64,000 bases of DNA, from NCBI RefSeq assembly GCF_014199435.1, contig NZ_JACIJP010000001.1, forward strand, positions 372,001 to 436,000, given 5' to 3'. Both the position numbers and the translations under genes were made by a program. This stretch comes from Sphingobium subterraneum (GTDB taxonomy: Bacteria > Pseudomonadota > Alphaproteobacteria > Sphingomonadales > Sphingomonadaceae). Of this stretch, positions 19,455-28,640 are shown one piece after another (within the stretch, counting starts at the first letter, position 1; each line of letters opens with the position of its first letter). The notes beneath the pieces are model-generated. The model searched no databases. It was not told where the DNA came from and worked only from the letters and a program-made list of their open reading frames with translations.

Positions 19455-20033
19455 CTGACCGACAAAGCCGCCCTGCGCCTGCAAGCCCGTGGACTTCGCA
19501 GCGCATTCGTCGCCGATCTCGATCCGATGGCCCACCGCCTCGCCTTCCGCGCATTGCCCACGCCGCTGCGTGTCATGCTCGACGATGCCAACACCGTAGC
19601 GCTGTATGTGCCGAAGGACGACGAGGCCCCCGCCCTGCGTCTTGCCGAGGCACTGGTGGCGTCCGGCAAACGGCTGTGCCTCCCGCGTGTCATCGACCGG
19701 ATAGGAACGATGGATTTTCGGGCATGGATGCCGGGCGATCCCCTGGACGAAGGGCGCTTCGGCACCCGCCACCCGGCAGAAGGCGCCGAAGCGCTCCACC
19801 CTGATGCCATTATCGCGCCGCTCATTGCATTCGATGCCGCCATGACGCGGCTCGGGCAAGGTGGGGGCTATTATGACCGGGCATTCGCGCGCTACGAGCA
19901 GGCGCTACGCATCGGCCTTGCCTGGAGTGTGCAGCAAATGGACGACCTTCCGGTGGATCCGTGGGATCTGCCGCTCCACGCCGTGCTGACAGAGCGCAGC
20001 TTCATAGAATCAGACAGGGAGCCCGCCGCATGA
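19455..20033 (+). CDS. 5-formyltetrahydrofolate cyclo-ligase, probable CTG start
   Basis: ATP-dependent conversion of 5-formyl-THF to 5,10-methenyl-THF. With a start at CTG 19455 the protein is 192 residues (family about 190) and begins LTDKAALRLQARGLR, matching the usual MTDKAALR-type N-terminus. The C-terminal signature APLIAFDAAMTRLGQGGGYYDRAF contains the ATP-binding glycine loop. No ATG, GTG or TTG is in frame between 19336 and the conserved region; the only other start, GTG 19335, is 40 codons upstream inside the presumed 6S RNA. GGAGA lies seven bases before the CTG. Downstream gene overlaps by four bases. Confidence 0.9.
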   Translation: MTDKAALRLQARGLRSAFVADLDPMAHRLAFRALPTPLRVMLDDANTVALYVPKDDEAPALRLAEALVASGKRLCLPRVIDRIGTMDFRAWMPGDPLDEGRFGTRHPAEGAEALHPDAIIAPLIAFDAAMTRLGQGGGYYDRAFARYEQALRIGLAWSVQQMDDLPVDPWDLPLHAVLTERSFIESDREPAA

Positions 20034-20248
20034 TCCGCCCCGAAGAACCCAGCTGGCGTAAACCGGCGGGAATGTTCATCATCCTTGGGCTGATTGCATT
20101 CTGGGCGTTTTTGATCGGCAGCCTGTCGGAGCATCTCGCCCGCTTGCCGGGTTTGGTGCAGGCGGCGGTGTATATTTTCACCGGGATCGTATGGATTGCG
20201 CCGTTGAAGCCGCTGTTGCGCTGGATGGAAACCGGGCGCTGGCGATAG
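20030..20248 (+). CDS. DUF2842 family small membrane protein
   Basis: A 72-residue protein with two predicted membrane helices (about residues 13-33 and 45-63) and the family pattern RPEEPSWRKPAGMF at the N-terminus and VWIAPLKPLLRWMETGRW at the C-terminus. Function unknown; the family is restricted mainly to alphaproteobacteria. The ATG overlaps the cyclo-ligase stop (ATGA), so it is the last gene of this small operon. Confidence 0.82.
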   Translation: MIRPEEPSWRKPAGMFIILGLIAFWAFLIGSLSEHLARLPGLVQAAVYIFTGIVWIAPLKPLLRWMETGRWR

Positions 20249-20320
20249 CAGACCGACCCGTCCGCACAGGGCCTGAAACACATCAATTCTGCGGGAAACA
20301 CCAACTCCTCTTAAGGAGAA

Positions 20321-20397
<77 letters not shown>

Positions 20398-20440
20398 GTT
20401 CGGTGTGGAGCCGCGCAGCTATAAGAAGCGAAACGCGCTG

Positions 20441-21601
20441 TCAACTCTCCTCAGCCCCACTATCTTCATTATCGAGATTTTCCCGTCGCGGAACCGCCGT
20501 CAACGTCCCCTGCTCGAAGAGGAAACCGGCGATATCCGGCTTTCCGGCCGCCGATATGACTGTCTGGACGATGATCAGCAGCGGCACAGCGAGCAGTGCG
20601 CCCGGTGTTCCCCATACCCATCCCCAGAAGCTGAGCGAGATGAGGATCAGGATGGGGTTCATCGTCAGCTTTCGCCCGAGCACCAAAGGCGTGATCATGT
20701 TCGCCTCGACCAGATGACAGGCGATCTGCACCGCAGCCGGAGCAAGCGCCATCCAGATATTGTCGAACACCATCAATCCGCCCAGCCCGAGCAGCACTGC
20801 AGCCAGAACCGGCCCGAAATAGGGAATGAAGTTCAGCAGCGCGACGATACCGCCCCACATCAGCGGCGAAGGCATGCCGATCAGCGCCAGCGCGATGGCG
20901 ACGGACAGGCCAAGGCACAGGTTGATGACCGAAATCGTTAAGACATAGGCCGATGTCGCCTCGACCAGTTTCTGGATCACCTGCGCCATCGCCATGGCGC
21001 CGTTAAAACTGTCGCGGCTCTGGATCGCATTGCGGCGCAGGCGTGACCAACCGGCAAGGAAGAAATAGATGACCAGCATGGCGAACATCATCTGGACGAT
21101 CGCCGCCGGGGCCGATGTCGCAGCCAGCTGCAGCAGGGACCGGGGTGCCTCCACCGCCACAGTCTGCGCAGCGGCGACGGGGCCACTGGCCAGCATCTGG
21201 AGCGTTTCGTCGATGAACTTCTGCAGCTGCGAATAGAAGTCGATCAGCGGCGAAAGATTCGCCTGAATATGGCCGATCCGCTCGGGCAGGACGCGAAACC
21301 AGTCCGTTGCAGGAACGATGATCAGCACCAGCGCGGTATTGGCAACTACCAGAAAGGCAATCAGGCACACCAAGGCGGCCAGCGCGGACGGAATTCGACG
21401 CCGCTCCATCCATTCGAGAAAAGGCACCAAAGCGATGGCAATGACAATCGCGGCGGTCAGCGGCAGAAAGAATTCCGCACCGGCCTTCAGCGCGAACGGC
21501 AGCGCCAGCGCCAACCCCACGCCTGACGTCAACGCCAGCGAAGCCAGGAGGCGATCGCGCCGTTGGTCGATGTCTTTTCGCGTTTCCCGCTCTTTGCTCA
21601 T
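20441..21601 (-). CDS. AI-2E family transporter (PerM-like membrane protein)
   Basis: Polytopic membrane protein of 386 residues with about eight hydrophobic segments: paired helices near residues 25-65, one at 75-100, and a cluster from 200 to 345 with NFIPYFGPVLAAVLLGL and the family motif HLVEANMITPLVLGRKLTMNPILI. Members export autoinducer-2-type or other small solutes, or act in Na+/H+ exchange; substrate cannot be told here. The ATG at 21601 has AGGGA six bases upstream; other ATG/GTG codons lie two and six codons earlier. Confidence 0.88.
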   Translation of the reverse strand: MSKERETRKDIDQRRDRLLASLALTSGVGLALALPFALKAGAEFFLPLTAAIVIAIALVPFLEWMERRRIPSALAALVCLIAFLVVANTALVLIIVPATDWFRVLPERIGHIQANLSPLIDFYSQLQKFIDETLQMLASGPVAAAQTVAVEAPRSLLQLAATSAPAAIVQMMFAMLVIYFFLAGWSRLRRNAIQSRDSFNGAMAMAQVIQKLVEATSAYVLTISVINLCLGLSVAIALALIGMPSPLMWGGIVALLNFIPYFGPVLAAVLLGLGGLMVFDNIWMALAPAAVQIACHLVEANMITPLVLGRKLTMNPILILISLSFWGWVWGTPGALLAVPLLIIVQTVISAAGKPDIAGFLFEQGTLTAVPRRENLDNEDSGAEES

Positions 21602-21769
21602 GTCCATCCCTGTCGCCACACGGCCTCATCCTCGCCGATGGACGGTAAGCCGTGGAGCAGCATTGCCGCTGGTACCCGCGCCGGTCAACCGCCTCCGCTA
21701 TAACGTCCGTTAACCATATATTTGCCGTCCGGGTGCAGAAGAATCGCATCAGTGTCTCAGGAAATTTCG

Positions 21770-22228
21770 ATGCGTATTCCGGCTCTTGCCATTTTCACTG
21801 CCCTGCTCCCGGCGACGGCCCAGGCTCAGCCCGTCCAGTGGCAGGCGCAAAGCTATGTCGAACGCACCGTGACCGACGTGAACGGCAACCAGCGCCGCAT
21901 CATCAAAGCAGCGGATCGGCTGGAACCCGGCGACCGCCTGATCTTCATTGTCCGCTACCGCAACTCCGGCAGCCAGCCGGTCAACCACTTCGCCCTCACC
22001 AACGCCGTATCCCGCCATGTCAGCATCGATCCAACCGTTCCGGGCATGGAAGTGTCCGTCGACGGCGGACGCAGCTGGGGCACCATCGACCGACTAAACG
22101 TGCCGAGCGGCCTTGGCGGGACACGTCCTGCGATGGCGGAGGACGTCACTCATGTCCGCTGGCTCGTCCGTGCGCCGCTGCGTCCCGGCGATATGGGCCA
22201 GATCAGCTACCGCGCGACCGTGCGCTAA
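21770..22228 (+). CDS. Secreted protein, DUF11-like domain
   Basis: A 152-residue exported protein: signal peptide MRIPALAIFTALLPATAQA, then a beta-rich domain with a DRLIFIVRYRNSGSQPVNHFALTN-like pattern that resembles the conserved-repeat (DUF11) beta-sandwich found in surface proteins. No catalytic motif, no lipobox. AGGA precedes the ATG at 21770. It is divergent from the transporter gene and alone in its orientation. Role unknown. Confidence 0.75.
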   Translation: MRIPALAIFTALLPATAQAQPVQWQAQSYVERTVTDVNGNQRRIIKAADRLEPGDRLIFIVRYRNSGSQPVNHFALTNAVSRHVSIDPTVPGMEVSVDGGRSWGTIDRLNVPSGLGGTRPAMAEDVTHVRWLVRAPLRPGDMGQISYRATVR

Positions 22229-22252
22229 GCCAAGCTCCAGTCAGGAAAGGCG

Positions 22253-23068
22253 TTAGAGCGCTTTCCCCTGTCGCCCGGCGAGTTCCACCACATATTGCCA
22301 TGCCACGCGGCCCGATCGGCTGCCACGCTGCGTCGCCCACTGGATCGCATCGAGCGGATCGAAGGCCAGGCCAAACCGCGCCGCATAGCCCGCGACGATC
22401 CCTGCATAGGCATCCTGATCGAGCACATGGAAACCGAGACTCAGCCCGAAACGATCGGATAGCGCCAGCTTGTCGTCGACCACATCGCGCTGGTTGATCG
22501 GATCATCCTGCTCCGACAGGTGGCGCGGGACGATATGCCGCCGATTGGACGTGACATAGAGCCGCACATTGGCTGGACGCGAACTTGCTCCTCCATCCAG
22601 CAGGGACCGCAGCACCCGCGCGTCACCACCCGCATCGTCAAATCCCAGATCGTCGATGAACAGCACAAACCGCCGCTTGGCCGCCCGCAGGAGCGAGAAC
22701 AGGCGGGGCAGGCTGGCAAGGCTGTCGCCATCGCACTGCATGAGGGCGATGTCTTTCCCTTCGCTCTGCAACGCGCCCACGACAGCGCCGACGCTCGCCG
22801 ACTTGCCTGTGCCCCGCGCGCCCCACAGGAGCGCGTCATGAGCGGGCAGCCCGTCGGCATGGCGGCGGGTGTTTTCGAGCAGGGTCGCCTTTTGTGCGTC
22901 GATTCCGGCGAGGAGCGCATAAGCGACCGGCGCGAAAGCCTCGACCGCCTGCGCGCTCGCCCCGTCCCAGACATAAGCAGGCGCAGCGTGGAGATCGGCC
23001 TGCACGGGCAGCGCAGGCGCCAGCCGTTCGATAGCGGTGATCAGGCGTGCGAGTGTCTCGTCGTTCAT
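22253..23068 (-). CDS. DUF815 family AAA-like ATPase
   Basis: A 271-residue P-loop protein: Walker A in LLWGARGTGKSASV near residue 82, Walker B in RFVLFIDDLGFDD near 135, sensor-1-like VRLYVTSNRRHIVPRH, and the family-specific region KLALSDRFGLSLGFH. DUF815 proteins are conserved in proteobacteria but their task is not established. It lies 41 bases downstream of the acyl-CoA dehydrogenase gene on the same strand. Confidence 0.85.
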   Translation of the reverse strand: MNDETLARLITAIERLAPALPVQADLHAAPAYVWDGASAQAVEAFAPVAYALLAGIDAQKATLLENTRRHADGLPAHDALLWGARGTGKSASVGAVVGALQSEGKDIALMQCDGDSLASLPRLFSLLRAAKRRFVLFIDDLGFDDAGGDARVLRSLLDGGASSRPANVRLYVTSNRRHIVPRHLSEQDDPINQRDVVDDKLALSDRFGLSLGFHVLDQDAYAGIVAGYAARFGLAFDPLDAIQWATQRGSRSGRVAWQYVVELAGRQGKAL

Positions 23069-23109
23069 GTCGCCCTCCTATCGGCGGGCGAGCAAAGCAG
23101 CAAGTCGTG

Positions 23110-24852
23110 TCAGGCAGCCAGTTCCTCGTCGGACAGCGCATAGAGCGCCCCGGCGCCCGCCCGTGCCGCCACCGCCAGCCCGCATGCTTCCGGCACAATA
23201 ACGTCGCAATAATAGCGCGCAGCGGCGATCTTGTTTTTCAGGAATGTCGGATCGCCCTCGCCCGCATTGAGCATGGCCGTAGCGACATGTTCCTGCCGCG
23301 CCATCAGCCACCCGGCAGTGGCAACCGACAGCATCGTCAGCAGCGGATAGCTTCCCGCCAACCGGTCATCGACCGAATCATGCGAATGCATCCACGCAAC
23401 GACCTCGCTGACCAATTCGGCCAATCGCAGCAGGTGCACCTCGTGCCCTGCATCCGCCCGGATGTCGTGCAACAGCCGCGCGACGGTCGCGCCGCCCTCC
23501 AGCCCCAGCTTGCGTCCGACAAGATCGGCCGCCTGGATGCCGTTGGTCCCTTCGTAGATCGCCGCGATGCGGATATCGCGATAATGCTGGGCAGCGCCGG
23601 TCTCCTCAATGAAGCCCATGCCGCCGTGCACCTGCACATTGAGCGAAGCGACCTCGGTGCCGATATCCGTGCCATAGGCCTTCGCCAACGGGGTCAGCAG
23701 TTCCAGCCGTCGCGCAGCCTCCGTGTCGCCCAGCGCAGCCCGGTCGAGTTGGCCGAAGGCGTAGTAGACCAGCGCACGGATGGCCTGCGTCAGCGCGCGG
23801 GACCGCAGCAGCATGCGGCGCACGTCGGGGTGCTCGATAATGGCGACCGATGTGTGCGATCCGCTGCCCGCCCGGGCGGACTGCACCCGGTCACGCGCAT
23901 AGGCAAGCGCCTGCTGGCTTGCCCGTTCGGCAACCTGCACGCCCTGGAGACCCACGTTCAGCCGGGCGTTGTTCATCATCGTGAACATGGCGCGCATCCC
24001 CGCGCCCTCTGCTCCGATCAAATGGCCGATGCAGTCGTCATCATCGCCGAACGACAGCACACAGGTGGGTGACGCGTGGATACCGAGCTTGTGCTCGACC
24101 GATGCGGGCCGCACATCGTTGAACGCGCCCGGCTTGCCGTCCGCATCCAGCCTGTATTTGGGCACCAGGAACAACGAGATGCCCTTCGTTCCTGCCGGGG
24201 CGCCCGGCGTGCGGGCGAGCACCAGATGCACGATATTCTCGGTCATGTCGTGGTCGCCGAACGTAATAAAGATCTTCGTGCCCTTGATCTTGAAACTGCC
24301 GTCGCCGACGGGCGTCGCCATCGTCCGCAACGCTCCCACGTCCGATCCGGCCTGCGGCTCGGTCAGGTTCATCGTCCCCGTCCAGTTACCGGAGGAGAGA
24401 TGAGGCAGATACTGCGCCTGCTGATCCGCCGAACCGTGGTGGGTCAACGCCTCGATCGCGCCAACGGTCAGCATCGGGCAAAGCGCAAACGCCATGTTCG
24501 CGCTGCCAAGGCATTCCTGCGCGACGGTCGCCAGCGACACGGGCATCCCCTGTCCCCCGAAATCGGCGGGTGCGGCGATACTGCCCCAGCCATTGTCGAC
24601 ATAGGCGCGATAGGCCTCCCCAAAACCGGCGGGCATGCGCACCTGCCCCTCGAACAGCTTTACCCCTTCCCGGTCGCCCACAGTGTTGAGCGGCGCGAAC
24701 TCGCCCTCGGCGAAGCGGCCGGCTCCGTCGACAATGGCTTCGACCATGTCGGCTTCGGCACTCGAAAAACGCTCTGACGCGCGCAGCTCCGCCATGCCCA
24801 CAACATGGTCGAGCACGAAAAGCTGTTCACGGGTGGGTGCGATATACGTCAT
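23110..24852 (-). CDS. Acyl-CoA dehydrogenase with extended C-terminal domain
   Basis: FAD enzyme oxidising an acyl-CoA to the enoyl-CoA. The 580-residue protein has the flavin-contacting MNLTEPQAGSDVGALRT and KGTKIFITFGDHD, the NVGLQGVQVAERASQQA helix, the C-terminal QVHGGMGFIEETGAAQHYRDIRI and the glutamate base region IAAIYEGTNGIQAADLVGRK, then an extra helical domain of about 130 residues. This architecture is that of the FadE/DmdC-like subgroup; the substrate (fatty acyl or methylmercaptopropionyl type) cannot be decided. Confidence 0.88.
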   Translation of the reverse strand: MTYIAPTREQLFVLDHVVGMAELRASERFSSAEADMVEAIVDGAGRFAEGEFAPLNTVGDREGVKLFEGQVRMPAGFGEAYRAYVDNGWGSIAAPADFGGQGMPVSLATVAQECLGSANMAFALCPMLTVGAIEALTHHGSADQQAQYLPHLSSGNWTGTMNLTEPQAGSDVGALRTMATPVGDGSFKIKGTKIFITFGDHDMTENIVHLVLARTPGAPAGTKGISLFLVPKYRLDADGKPGAFNDVRPASVEHKLGIHASPTCVLSFGDDDDCIGHLIGAEGAGMRAMFTMMNNARLNVGLQGVQVAERASQQALAYARDRVQSARAGSGSHTSVAIIEHPDVRRMLLRSRALTQAIRALVYYAFGQLDRAALGDTEAARRLELLTPLAKAYGTDIGTEVASLNVQVHGGMGFIEETGAAQHYRDIRIAAIYEGTNGIQAADLVGRKLGLEGGATVARLLHDIRADAGHEVHLLRLAELVSEVVAWMHSHDSVDDRLAGSYPLLTMLSVATAGWLMARQEHVATAMLNAGEGDPTFLKNKIAAARYYCDVIVPEACGLAVAARAGAGALYALSDEELAA

Positions 24853-24927
24853 GCTTTTCCTTCCCCGGGCACCGGCCCAGTCGCTTTATGCTTTTGCGTC
24901 TATTGTTGCGCGCCTATAGCGCTGTCA

Positions 24928-25881
24928 ATGTCCAGCCCTGCCTCGCCCTTTCATACAAGAACTTGCCGCTACGGCACAGAGGGGATCCGGCAGGCGGCGG
25001 ACGTCATTCGGGCAGGCGAATGTGTCGCGGTGCCGACCGAAACCGTCTATGGGCTCGCCGCCAACGCCTGCGAATCGGAGGCGGTTGCGCGCATCTACGC
25101 GGCCAAAGGGCGCCCCCGTTTCAACCCGCTGATCGTACATGTCGCGGACTTTGCGATGGCCGATCAGCTGGCGGTTTTCGATCCTGTGGCTCGCGCGCTT
25201 GCGGACCGTTTTTGGCCGGGGCCTCTGACGCTTGTGCTGCCTGTGCGCACGGATTCGGGTCTTTCGGCGCTGGTGACCGCCGGGCTGCCCACCGTGGCGC
25301 TGCGCATGCCTGCTCATCCCGCCATAGCTGAGCTCATCCGCGCGTGCGGCGTTCCGCTTGCTGCGCCATCCGCCAACCGGAGCGGGACTATCAGCCCGAC
25401 CTCTGCCGAACATGTCCTACGCAGTCTGGGCGGCCGCATTTCGCTGATTGTCGATGCGGGGCCGACGGAAAAGGGCGTAGAATCGACGATTGTTGCGACG
25501 TCCCCACAGGCTGTGCGCGTGCTGCGTCCCGGCCCGATCACGATCCCGATGCTGGAAGACGCCTCCGGCCTCCCCGTATCGCGTAACGAGAGTAGTTCAA
25601 TTGAGGCTCCCGGCCAGCTCGCCAGCCATTATGCGCCCAGCAAACCTCTCCGTCTCAACGCGACGGAGTGGCGGGATGACGAATATCGCATCGGCTTCGG
25701 AGAGCATGATGGCGACGAAAATCTCAGTAAGACGGGCGACCTTGTCGAGGCGGCGGCCCATCTTTTCGCCGCGCTCCACCGCGCCGACGCGAGCGCGCAC
25801 AGCCGCATTGCCGTGGCCCCAATCCCGTCAACAGATCTCGGCGCGGCGATCAACGACCGCCTGGGTCGCGCCGCCGCCTAA
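24928..25881 (+). CDS. L-threonylcarbamoyladenylate synthase (TsaC/Sua5)
   Basis: Makes threonylcarbamoyl-AMP for the t6A37 modification of ANN-decoding tRNAs. The first about 200 residues form the YrdC domain (VAVPTETVYGLAANA, AAKGRPRFNPLIVHV, LRMPAHPAIAELI, APSANRSGTISPT). The remaining about 115 residues are the Sua5 C-terminal domain linked by the SPGQLASHYAP-like segment (here APGQLASHYAP). 317 residues in total. The ATG at 24928 is chosen; the frame extends upstream into the divergent promoter region. Confidence 0.92.
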   Translation: MSSPASPFHTRTCRYGTEGIRQAADVIRAGECVAVPTETVYGLAANACESEAVARIYAAKGRPRFNPLIVHVADFAMADQLAVFDPVARALADRFWPGPLTLVLPVRTDSGLSALVTAGLPTVALRMPAHPAIAELIRACGVPLAAPSANRSGTISPTSAEHVLRSLGGRISLIVDAGPTEKGVESTIVATSPQAVRVLRPGPITIPMLEDASGLPVSRNESSSIEAPGQLASHYAPSKPLRLNATEWRDDEYRIGFGEHDGDENLSKTGDLVEAAAHLFAALHRADASAHSRIAVAPIPSTDLGAAINDRLGRAAA

Positions 25882-25885
25882 CTTA

Positions 25886-26971
25886 TTAACTCGGATCGGG
25901 CACTGCGCGGCTGAGCGTCACATGCTCACGCTGCTTCAAATGCTCGACGATGGTTTTCGTCTCCTGGCTCGACCCGCGCGGCAGGATCATCACCGCGTCG
26001 CCCGTCGCGATCACGATCAGATCCTGCACCCCGGCAACGGTGACGACCGGTCCCTCCGAACGGATGAGGCAACCGCTTGATCCGATGCTGGCAACATCGC
26101 CAACATGCGCATTCCCGTCGGAATCCTTGTCGAGGATGTCGTAAAGCGCGTCCCAGCTGCCAATGTCGGACCAGCCCATGTCGACCGGGACGACCGCAAC
26201 CTTTTCCGCCCGCTCCATCACCGCATAGTCGATCGAATCCGACGGCGAACGTGCAAACGCCTCGGCATTGGGCGAAATCATCAGTCCGGCACGATGAGCC
26301 TGTTCCAGCGCAGCTTGCGCTGCTTCCAGCATAGCCGGGGCATGTTCGCGCATGGCCGCAAGATACACGTCCGCCCGGAACAGGAATATGCCCGCATTCC
26401 AGCTATAGCCGCCCTCATCCAGATAGCCCTGAGCGACGTCCACATTAGGCTTTTCGACGAAGCGCTCAACACGGAACGCCCCGTCCGCCAGTTCTTCACC
26501 ACGGCGGATATAGCCATAGCCGGTTTCCGGTCCGGTCGGCATGATGCCGAATGTCACCAGCCACCCGTCCTCGGCCAGCGGGAGCGCCTTCGCCACCGCC
26601 GTGTGAAAGGCTTCGACATCCGCGATGAGATGATCACTCGGGCTGATCAGCAACAGATCATCCGGTGCCGCCTCCAGCGCCGCCAGCGCAATGGCTGGCG
26701 CGGTATTCCGGGCAAGCGGCTCCAGGATGAAGCAGCGTGCGCCATCGCCACACTGACTTGCCAACAACTCCGCATGTCCGGCATTGCCCACCACGATCGC
26801 AGAGGTGAAGCGGGTCGGTTCCCCGGTCCGTTGCAAGGTCAGCTCCAGCATGGTGCCGCCCTCAGTAAATTGCAGAAACTGCTTGGGTCGGCCGGAGCGC
26901 GAGAGGGGCCAAAGACGGGTGCCGGATCCTCCAGAAAGGATCACAGGGGTAACGGTGCGGGTAAAGCTCAT
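25886..26971 (-). CDS. Mannose-1-phosphate guanylyltransferase
   Basis: Forms GDP-mannose from mannose-1-phosphate and GTP. The 361-residue protein has the nucleotidyltransferase signature VILSGGSGTRLWPLSRSGRPKQF, EPLARNTAPAIALAAL, the ETGYGYIRRGE motif, RFVEKPN and a C-terminal beta-helix domain. It lacks the isomerase cupin domain of the bifunctional ManC/AlgA type. Divergent from rmlA, so both sides of this region feed surface polysaccharide precursors. It ends four bases from tsaC/sua5, which points towards it. Confidence 0.9.
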   Translation of the reverse strand: MSFTRTVTPVILSGGSGTRLWPLSRSGRPKQFLQFTEGGTMLELTLQRTGEPTRFTSAIVVGNAGHAELLASQCGDGARCFILEPLARNTAPAIALAALEAAPDDLLLISPSDHLIADVEAFHTAVAKALPLAEDGWLVTFGIMPTGPETGYGYIRRGEELADGAFRVERFVEKPNVDVAQGYLDEGGYSWNAGIFLFRADVYLAAMREHAPAMLEAAQAALEQAHRAGLMISPNAEAFARSPSDSIDYAVMERAEKVAVVPVDMGWSDIGSWDALYDILDKDSDGNAHVGDVASIGSSGCLIRSEGPVVTVAGVQDLIVIATGDAVMILPRGSSQETKTIVEHLKQREHVTLSRAVPDPS

Positions 26972-27219
26972 GAACTCTCGTCTATTACCTATTTATGCAT
27001 CGGGCGATGCGTCAGGATGATGTACAAACCGATTATGACCGGTCTGGGTCCATATAGGAACGCCCAATCGCATAAAAAGCGTCATGCGGCCGCGATACCA
27101 GAGCAAATCGGACGCGAGGTCTATGCTGCGTCGCAAAAAAGTGGTTATCGTGCTTGCGCGCTGGATCATGCTCGGTATCAAGGCGCGCTGATTATTCGTA
27201 CGGAAGGTTCGACAGGTTC
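26972..27219. promoter_or_regulatory. Divergent promoter region between the mannose and rhamnose precursor genes
   Basis: A 248-base space, lower in G+C than the flanks, between divergent genes. It must hold the promoters of both transcription units. I see short A/T-rich tracts (ATTACCTATTTATGCAT; CATATAGGAAC; CGCATAAAAAGCG) but no convincing paired -35/-10 hexamers and no gene. Confidence 0.4.
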
Positions 27220-28098
27220 ATGCGTAAAGGCATCATATTGGCGGGCGGTTCCGGTACCCGGCTCTATCCCCTGACCCGTTCGGTATCGAAGCAGCTGGTG
27301 CCAGTGTTCGACAAGCCGATGATCTATTATCCGCTGTCGGTCCTTATCATGAGCGGCGTGCGCGATATCCTGATCATCACTACGCCGGCTGATCAGGAGC
27401 AGTTCCAGCGTCTCCTTGGCAACGGAAACGATTGGGGTATTTCGATCAGTTATGCCGTTCAGCCCGATCCCGGCGGCCTGGCGCAGGCCTATCACATCGG
27501 GGCGGATTTCGTGGGCACCGATCCATCCGTGCTCGTGCTGGGCGACAATATATTCTACGGCCACGGCCTGACTGACTTGCTCACCAGCGCTTCGGCCCGG
27601 ACCGATGGCGCGACCGTTTTTGGTTATTATGTAAAAGATGCCACCGCTTATGGCGTGGTGTCGTTCGACGCCAACGGCAACGCGGAAACGATCGAGGAAA
27701 AGCCCGCTCAGCCCAAATCGCATTATGCGGTCACCGGCCTCTATTATTATGATGGCAATGCTGTGGATTATGCCCACCAGATCAAGCCATCTCCGCGTGG
27801 TGAACTGGAAATCACCGATCTCAATCGCATGTATCTCGAAGCCGGAAAGCTTTCGGTGGAGATCATGGGGCGCGGCTATGCCTGGCTCGATACCGGAACA
27901 CACGCGTCGCTGCTCGATGCAGCCAATTATGTGCGCATCACGGAAGAGCGGCAGGGCCTCAAAATCTGCTGTCCGGAAGAACTGGCCTGGCGCATGGGAT
28001 TCATTGACGACGCACAGCTGGAGCGGATTGCCGCCCCGCTGGTAAAATCGGGCTACGGCCAATATCTGCTCGACCTTCTGAAACGGACGATCAAGTGA
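27220..28098 (+). CDS. rmlA: Glucose-1-phosphate thymidylyltransferase
   Basis: First step of dTDP-L-rhamnose synthesis. The 292-residue protein starts with the nucleotide-binding signature [18 protein letters not shown] at residue 4, followed by [28 protein letters not shown] and a [18 protein letters not shown] segment. An upstream extension of 22 codons is open but lacks family resemblance; ATG 27220 has a nearby AGG. Its stop overlaps the next gene start (GTGA), opening an rmlA-C-D-B operon. Confidence 0.96.
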   Translation: MRKGIILAGGSGTRLYPLTRSVSKQLVPVFDKPMIYYPLSVLIMSGVRDILIITTPADQEQFQRLLGNGNDWGISISYAVQPDPGGLAQAYHIGADFVGTDPSVLVLGDNIFYGHGLTDLLTSASARTDGATVFGYYVKDATAYGVVSFDANGNAETIEEKPAQPKSHYAVTGLYYYDGNAVDYAHQIKPSPRGELEITDLNRMYLEAGKLSVEIMGRGYAWLDTGTHASLLDAANYVRITEERQGLKICCPEELAWRMGFIDDAQLERIAAPLVKSGYGQYLLDLLKRTIK

Positions 28099-28640
28099 AA
28101 CTCGTTCCGACGAAAATTGCCGACGTCTTCATCATCGAACCCAAGGTGTTCGGCGACGACCGCGGTTTCTTCCTCGAGAGCTGGAACGCGGAAACCTTTG
28201 CGTCGCTGGGGCTGGACCTCCGCTTTGTGCAGGACAACCACAGCCGCTCGTCAAAGGGCGTGCTGCGCGGGCTGCATTATCAGCAGCCCGATCCGCAGGG
28301 AAAGCTCGTGCGTGTCGCAAATGGCGCGGTGTTCGATGTTGCCGTCGACATCCGCCGGTCTTCGCCGACCTTCGGGCAGTGGGTGGGCGTCGAACTGAGT
28401 GCGGCCAACAAGCGCATGTTCTGGGTTCCGCCCGGCCTCGCGCACGGCTTCCTGTGCTTGGAAGACGGCACGGATTTCCTCTACAAATGTACGTCTTTTT
28501 ACCGCCCGCAGCAGGAACACAGCCTGCTCTGGAACGACCCGGCGCTCGGTATTGAGTGGCCCCTCGATGGCATTACACCGCAGCTCTCCGCCAAGGATAT
28601 TGCCGGCAAGCCGTTGGCCGACGCGGTGACCTTTCCGTGA
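28095..28640 (+). CDS. rmlC: dTDP-4-dehydrorhamnose 3,5-epimerase
   Basis: Cupin-fold epimerase of the dTDP-rhamnose pathway. The 181-residue protein has the active-site segments [11 protein letters not shown] (catalytic His), [31 protein letters not shown] and [21 protein letters not shown] (catalytic Tyr region upstream). It starts at a GTG overlapping the rmlA stop. Confidence 0.96.
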   Translation: MKLVPTKIADVFIIEPKVFGDDRGFFLESWNAETFASLGLDLRFVQDNHSRSSKGVLRGLHYQQPDPQGKLVRVANGAVFDVAVDIRRSSPTFGQWVGVELSAANKRMFWVPPGLAHGFLCLEDGTDFLYKCTSFYRPQQEHSLLWNDPALGIEWPLDGITPQLSAKDIAGKPLADAVTFP

